In this document: in pieces, positions 60,721 to 64,000 of the stretch
Position numbering within the stretch: position 1 is the stretch's first letter
How the letters are laid out: every line of letters begins with the position of its first letter
NCBI GenBank assembly: GCA_000403495.2
Contig: KE159799.1
Location: forward strand, 186,001-250,000
Direction: 5' to 3'
DNA from: Lachnospiraceae bacterium 10-1
Lineage (GTDB): Bacteria; Bacillota; Clostridia; Lachnospirales; Lachnospiraceae
Length of the DNA stretch: 64,000 bases
Program-made: the position numbers and the translations under genes
Notes under the pieces: model-generated
Told to the model about the DNA's origin: nothing
Seen by the model: only the letters and a program-made list of their open reading frames with translations
Database searches by the model: none

Positions 60721-61572
60721 CTATCTGGAGGATAATTCGATCACTACTAATTCTCCCGGATTAAAAATTCTGATAGGAAGCGTATGGGTTCCAAGACCTC
60801 TTCCCAAAATCATAGCCGCATCCCCTTCTTTAAACTCTCCTCCATCATACCTGGGAAAAAGGCGTATTGCCGGAGATATCACTCCACCAAGCACAGGAAG
60901 TCTCATAAGACCTCCATGTACATGACCTGAAACCACCAGATCCGCCCCCCATGCAGCATAGCTTTTAAAATAATCCGGATTATGGGCAATTAATAAAGAA
61001 ACTTTATTCTTATCCGGCTTTCCAAGAAGCTTTTCAAGATAAGCCTCCTCCATCTGAATTTCTTTAAACTTCCGAAAATATTCTCTGTCAATTTCCAGTC
61101 CATAAATATCCATATTCAAATCCGGCAGGCTTATCTTTTCATTAATCAAATGATTAACCCCTGCTGACGCAATTTTTTCTGAAAATTTCCGGTACATATC
61201 TAAAAAATCTTTCGGAAAAAGTCTTGTCTTATGCTCATGGTTTCCGTTGCCATAATAAACTGGATATTTTTCCGCCAATGTACAAACCAGCTCCGCCGCT
61301 GTTTCAATATCACCGCCTGTCGCAGAAGTATACATATCTCCTGCAATCAGAATCATATCCGCCCCGATTTTATCAATTGCTTTAAGAAGCCTTGCATTTT
61401 TCTTTCCAAAAGATTTATTATGCAGGTCAGAAAGAAGGATGAATTTCACATCCTTCTTAAGCTTTTCTTCCCTGCACCTGTATTTTCTTACCACAAAGCG
61501 GTTGCAGTCCAAAATCATTACAATAATAAAGAAAAGTATAAGGGCTGCAATCACACTAAAAAATACTGCCAA
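60721..61572 (-). CDS. Membrane-anchored metallophosphoesterase
   Basis: The product has 283 aa. An N-terminal membrane helix (residues 3-22) precedes a calcineurin-like domain with LLSDLHNKSFG, LIAGDMYTS, YGNGNHEH, LLIAHNPDYF and VSGHVHGG. The start is a TTG at 61572 with AAAGGA seven bases before. The family includes UDP-diacylglucosamine hydrolase-like and generic phosphodiesterases; the substrate is unknown. It is between a D-Ala carboxypeptidase gene and deoC. Confidence 0.9.
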   Translation of the reverse strand: MAVFFSVIAALILFFIIVMILDCNRFVVRKYRCREEKLKKDVKFILLSDLHNKSFGKKNARLLKAIDKIGADMILIAGDMYTSATGGDIETAAELVCTLAEKYPVYYGNGNHEHKTRLFPKDFLDMYRKFSEKIASAGVNHLINEKISLPDLNMDIYGLEIDREYFRKFKEIQMEEAYLEKLLGKPDKNKVSLLIAHNPDYFKSYAAWGADLVVSGHVHGGLMRLPVLGGVISPAIRLFPRYDGGEFKEGDAAMILGRGLGTHTLPIRIFNPGELVVIELSSR

Positions 61573-61618
61573 ATTTGTTTTCCTTTCCCGCCTGCAAATA
61601 CACGTTTATTCCATACAT

Positions 61619-62785
61619 TTAAAGCCTGCAGAACAGTTTCCATACTTTTACCAGATAATCCTTATATTCTGCCTTATCGATCGTCACATCTGCAAGAATG
61701 GATACACTTCCTATCCTCTGCCCGTTTAACTTATAAACAGCTTCTCCAATTGCATCCCCCCGCTTAACAGGTGCCCGCACCTCCTCCGGCAGGGAAATTG
61801 TTTTTTCGATGCCCGCAAGATTGCTTCCTGCAATATCAAGATACCGAAATGGCTCTTTATAAACAATAGGCAGCTCATCCAGTATTCCTCCTTTCACCGG
61901 AACACTTGGAAGCTTATCTTCATTGGCATCCTCATACATTGCACTGACACTGTATCCATAATTCAGCAGCGTCATGGCATCCTGAAACCTTGATTTATTT
62001 GTAGGGGAGCCCATTACCACCGCAATCAGATCAATATTATCCTTACTGGCAGTAGCCGAAAGGCAATATAGTGCTTTGCTGGTAGAGCCAGTCTTTAATC
62101 CTGTTGTCCATTCATACATCTTAAGTAGTTTATTGGTACTGGATAAGGTAAAATTACTTGTGCCCTGATTGGTTACATGGATAATATCCTCCATCCAAAT
62201 CTTCGTATAGTCCAGTATTTGCGGGTACTTCGTAACCAACTCCCTGGACATAAGGGCCACATCCTTTGCAGAGGTATAATGGTCATCAGAATCACTTAAC
62301 CCGCAGCAATCCTCAAAATGAGTATCTGTAAGTCCCATCTCTTCCGCTCTTTGGTTCATCAGCTTCACAAACTCAGCTTCGCTGCCGGCAATATATTCCG
62401 CTGCCGCCACACTGGCATCATTGCCTGAAGCCACTGCAATACATTTAATGATTGTTTCCAGCGTCTGGACTTCACCTTCCTCCAAAAAAACCTGTGAACC
62501 TCCCATAGACTTGGCATATGCACTGGTCATGACTTCGCTGTCAAGGTTTACTCTTCCTGTTCCAAGATGGTCAAAAATAACCAGAAGTGTCATGATCTTT
62601 GTAATACTGGCCGGACTTCGTCTTTCCTGTGCATTTTCTTCACAGATGACCTTTCCGGTGGATGCCTCCATCAATATGTAAGAAGGAGCATCAACTTCCG
62701 GGGCAGCCACTGCCTTCATCGGCATCATCAGTAAAAAAATAAAACACATCACATAGCATAGGGTTACTTTCAAGAATTTATTCAC
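61619..62785 (-). CDS. D-alanyl-D-alanine carboxypeptidase (PBP5/DacF type)
   Basis: The product has 388 aa. The signal peptide is residues 1-28 (ending MKAVAAPE). Motifs: SITK in SPASITKIM, SGN in VASGNDASVA, and KTG in GLKTGSTSKA. The C-terminal PBP5 beta domain is followed by an amphipathic end (YLVKVWKLFCRL), the usual membrane anchor. A GTG at 62785 with GGGGAG before it is the start. It is a second, divergent copy relative to the gene at 57386. It may act in spore or vegetative wall maturation. Confidence 0.92.
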   Translation of the reverse strand: MNKFLKVTLCYVMCFIFLLMMPMKAVAAPEVDAPSYILMEASTGKVICEENAQERRSPASITKIMTLLVIFDHLGTGRVNLDSEVMTSAYAKSMGGSQVFLEEGEVQTLETIIKCIAVASGNDASVAAAEYIAGSEAEFVKLMNQRAEEMGLTDTHFEDCCGLSDSDDHYTSAKDVALMSRELVTKYPQILDYTKIWMEDIIHVTNQGTSNFTLSSTNKLLKMYEWTTGLKTGSTSKALYCLSATASKDNIDLIAVVMGSPTNKSRFQDAMTLLNYGYSVSAMYEDANEDKLPSVPVKGGILDELPIVYKEPFRYLDIAGSNLAGIEKTISLPEEVRAPVKRGDAIGEAVYKLNGQRIGSVSILADVTIDKAEYKDYLVKVWKLFCRL

Positions 62786-62893
62786 GTAATTGCTCTCCCC
62801 TTATATATTCTATTACTATGGATATGTTTTATTTTTATAAAAATGCAAGTACTACTTTTTTCTCAAGGTTACATCTTCTATACCAATAATACT

Positions 62894-63487
62894 TTAATAC
62901 CACCTGGCCCTAAAAGATTGATATGCATCAACCAGTCTGTCTTTTTTCTCCTTAAGGCTGATATGAAAAATATTCATTAATTTAATTGTATAATCTATCA
63001 GTACAAGAAAAAGTATCAGTTTGCAGGCTATTACTCCCTGCCCCATATCAAATCTGTCAATAACACTTAAAATCTTTCCATGAAGAAAAGTAATGATAAT
63101 GATGGCATAAAACCCCCATGCAACCGTACTTTCCAGACAAATGATTCCCTGATAATTACATGGTTTTTCGTTATAATCCCACCACACTTCGCCAAAAATC
63201 TTAAGCATGACTCTTCCTACCAGATACTCGAAGGCTGTTGCCAGAATTGCACCTGCAAGATAAAGTCCTATCAGATTTTTACTAAGCGGATGCAGAATCA
63301 GATACCCTAAAACACCGCCAAATCCATAGATCGGGCAAAAAGGGCCTCTTCCAAACCCTCTATTTGTCAGTTTTTTATTACAAAATGACATATAAATAGA
63401 TTCCACCAGCCATCCAACCATGCTGTAAATAATAAACGCCGAAATCAGGTGGTATACATCCGTACCCATCAATTCCCTTGTCCACAT
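62894..63487 (-). CDS. CmpB-type ABC-transporter-like membrane protein (PF06541 type)
   Basis: The product has 197 aa with about five helices. It shows the conserved SMVGWLVESIYMSFCNKKLTNRGFGRGPFCPIYGFGG block of the putative ABC-transporter type IV family, and a central W-WDY segment. The family is widespread in clostridia and has no proven function. The ATG at 63487 has AAGGGG nine bases before it; the ATG at 63496 is too close to that site. It is upstream of the carboxypeptidase gene on the same strand. Confidence 0.85.
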   Translation of the reverse strand: MWTRELMGTDVYHLISAFIIYSMVGWLVESIYMSFCNKKLTNRGFGRGPFCPIYGFGGVLGYLILHPLSKNLIGLYLAGAILATAFEYLVGRVMLKIFGEVWWDYNEKPCNYQGIICLESTVAWGFYAIIIITFLHGKILSVIDRFDMGQGVIACKLILFLVLIDYTIKLMNIFHISLKEKKDRLVDAYQSFRARWY

Positions 63488-63561
63488 AGATTTCATCCCC
63501 TTATTCTATGTATCGTGCAGCAATTTACAATGAAACGCTGCAAACACTATCTGGCAACAAG

Positions 63562-63588
63562 AAAGCCCTTGGTTTTCATCAAGGACTT
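63562..63588 (-). terminator. Terminator of rpsU
   Basis: On the minus strand a 9-bp stem (AAGTCCTTG with CAAGGGCTT, one G-U pair) is followed by TCTTGTT, about 20 bases after the rpsU stop codon. Confidence 0.7.
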
Positions 63589-63606
63589 TACGTTGCACGC
63601 TATAAA

Positions 63607-63783
63607 TTAATTATATTTACGTTTTCTTGCTGCTTCAGATTTCTTTTTGCGTCTTACGCTTGGTTTTTCGTAATGTTCTCTCTTACGAATCTCCTGCTGA
63701 ATACCAGCCTTTGCGCAGCTTCTTTTAAAGCGACGTAACGCACTGTCTAAAGTTTCATTTTCTTTTACGATTACGTTTGACAT
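63607..63783 (-). CDS. rpsU: 30S ribosomal protein S21
   Basis: This is a 58-residue basic protein of the small ribosomal subunit, binding near the 3' end of 16S rRNA. It starts [20 protein letters not shown] and ends in a Lys/Arg-rich tail ([15 protein letters not shown]), matching S21 along its whole length. GGGAGGTCAGGGTGTAAG lies before the ATG at 63783. It is transcribed alone or after the partial gene at the window end, and stops before a terminator. Confidence 0.96.
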   Translation of the reverse strand: MSNVIVKENETLDSALRRFKRSCAKAGIQQEIRKREHYEKPSVRRKKKSEAARKRKYN

Positions 63784-63928
63784 CTTACACCCTGACCTCC
63801 CTTCAGTCCCTTCCTAGTAACAATGACTGATTGGGTTTTTCGTATTGCATATGTATGCATATTCACATACACTAGTACAATTATATCACATTTTTTTCTT
63901 ACGTCAATCATTATTTTAAAAAAATACT

Positions 63929-64000
63929 TTACTTTATCTGTTCTTCCAGCACTTTTTCAGTTTCTGCAATGGCCTTGTCAATTCCTGCCGGATTCTTTCC
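63929..64000 (-). CDS. C-terminal end of an unidentified gene
   Basis: Only the last 23 codons are in the window, reading GKNPAGIDKAIAETEKVLEE then QIK and a TAA stop at 63931-63929. The helical, charged end looks genuine but is too short to name. It is upstream of rpsU on the same strand. Confidence 0.55.
   Translation of the reverse strand, partial: GKNPAGIDKAIAETEKVLEEQIK

Overview
The window is about 64 kb of chromosome from a low-GC Gram-positive anaerobe of the Clostridia, most likely a Lachnospiraceae-type gut bacterium. The basis is a complete Rnf operon (rnfCDGEAB), a Na+-pumping decarboxylase operon, a T-box ahead of pheST, unfused ispH and S1 genes, SpoIID- and SleB-like proteins, strong AGGAGG ribosome binding sites and AT-rich spacers. 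Most genes are on the minus strand. The species cannot be named from the sequence alone.

Layout. 1-2.8 kb: pheS-pheT behind a Phe T-box. 2.8-6.1 kb: YihY membrane protein and a large SpoIID/LytB protein. 6.2-6.5 kb: an independently transcribed structured RNA (6S-like is my best guess). 6.5-7.8 kb: a small ORF and the frameshifted remnant of a surface protein whose start region carries 13 CTTG repeats. 8-11.4 kb: divergent pckA and citrate synthase. 11.5-17.2 kb: a response regulator-GGDEF protein, thrC, a SleB-like hydrolase, an AP2-domain protein and a GH25-like protein. 17.3-24.5 kb: apbE, a ferredoxin-type aldo/keto reductase and the Rnf operon. 24.7-32.2 kb: an RNase H-like nuclease, orphan cheR, the cmk-ispH-S1 housekeeping string, a flavoprotein, and RpiR and TetR regulators. 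32.3-49.2 kb: a surface-glycan island with GT2 transferases, GT-C-like membrane proteins, a HAD protein, flippase, polymerase, amidase and SH3 protein. 49.3-51.6 kb: a secreted protein with a divergent XRE regulator, and a NYN-LOTUS protein. 51.7-57.1 kb: Na+-pumping decarboxylase genes (mmdA-type, oadG, biotin carrier, oadB, oadA). 57.4-64 kb: two D-Ala-D-Ala carboxypeptidases, scpAB, deoC, a phosphoesterase, a CmpB-type membrane protein, rpsU and the end of one more gene.

How the genes fit together. Rnf (with ApbE supplying covalent FMN) couples ferredoxin oxidation to ion export. The decarboxylase operon couples decarboxylation to Na+ export. PEP carboxykinase and citrate synthase both act at the oxaloacetate node. 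The window therefore holds much of an anaerobe's C4-acid and ion-gradient metabolism. The glycan island looks like a variable surface-polysaccharide locus.

Most interesting: two related cassettes, at about 35.25-36.06 and 45.66-46.31 kb, bracket the core of the glycan island. Each has a coiled-coil gene with the same conserved C-terminal half, inverted repeats at its ends, and a conserved leader with a hairpin whose arms differ between the copies but still pair. Also notable are the (CTTG)13 tract just inside a start codon, the Cys-rich extension of RnfE, the oversized lipoprotein OadG with both carboxyltransferase types in one operon, and operator-like palindromes between the XRE regulator and the secreted protein.
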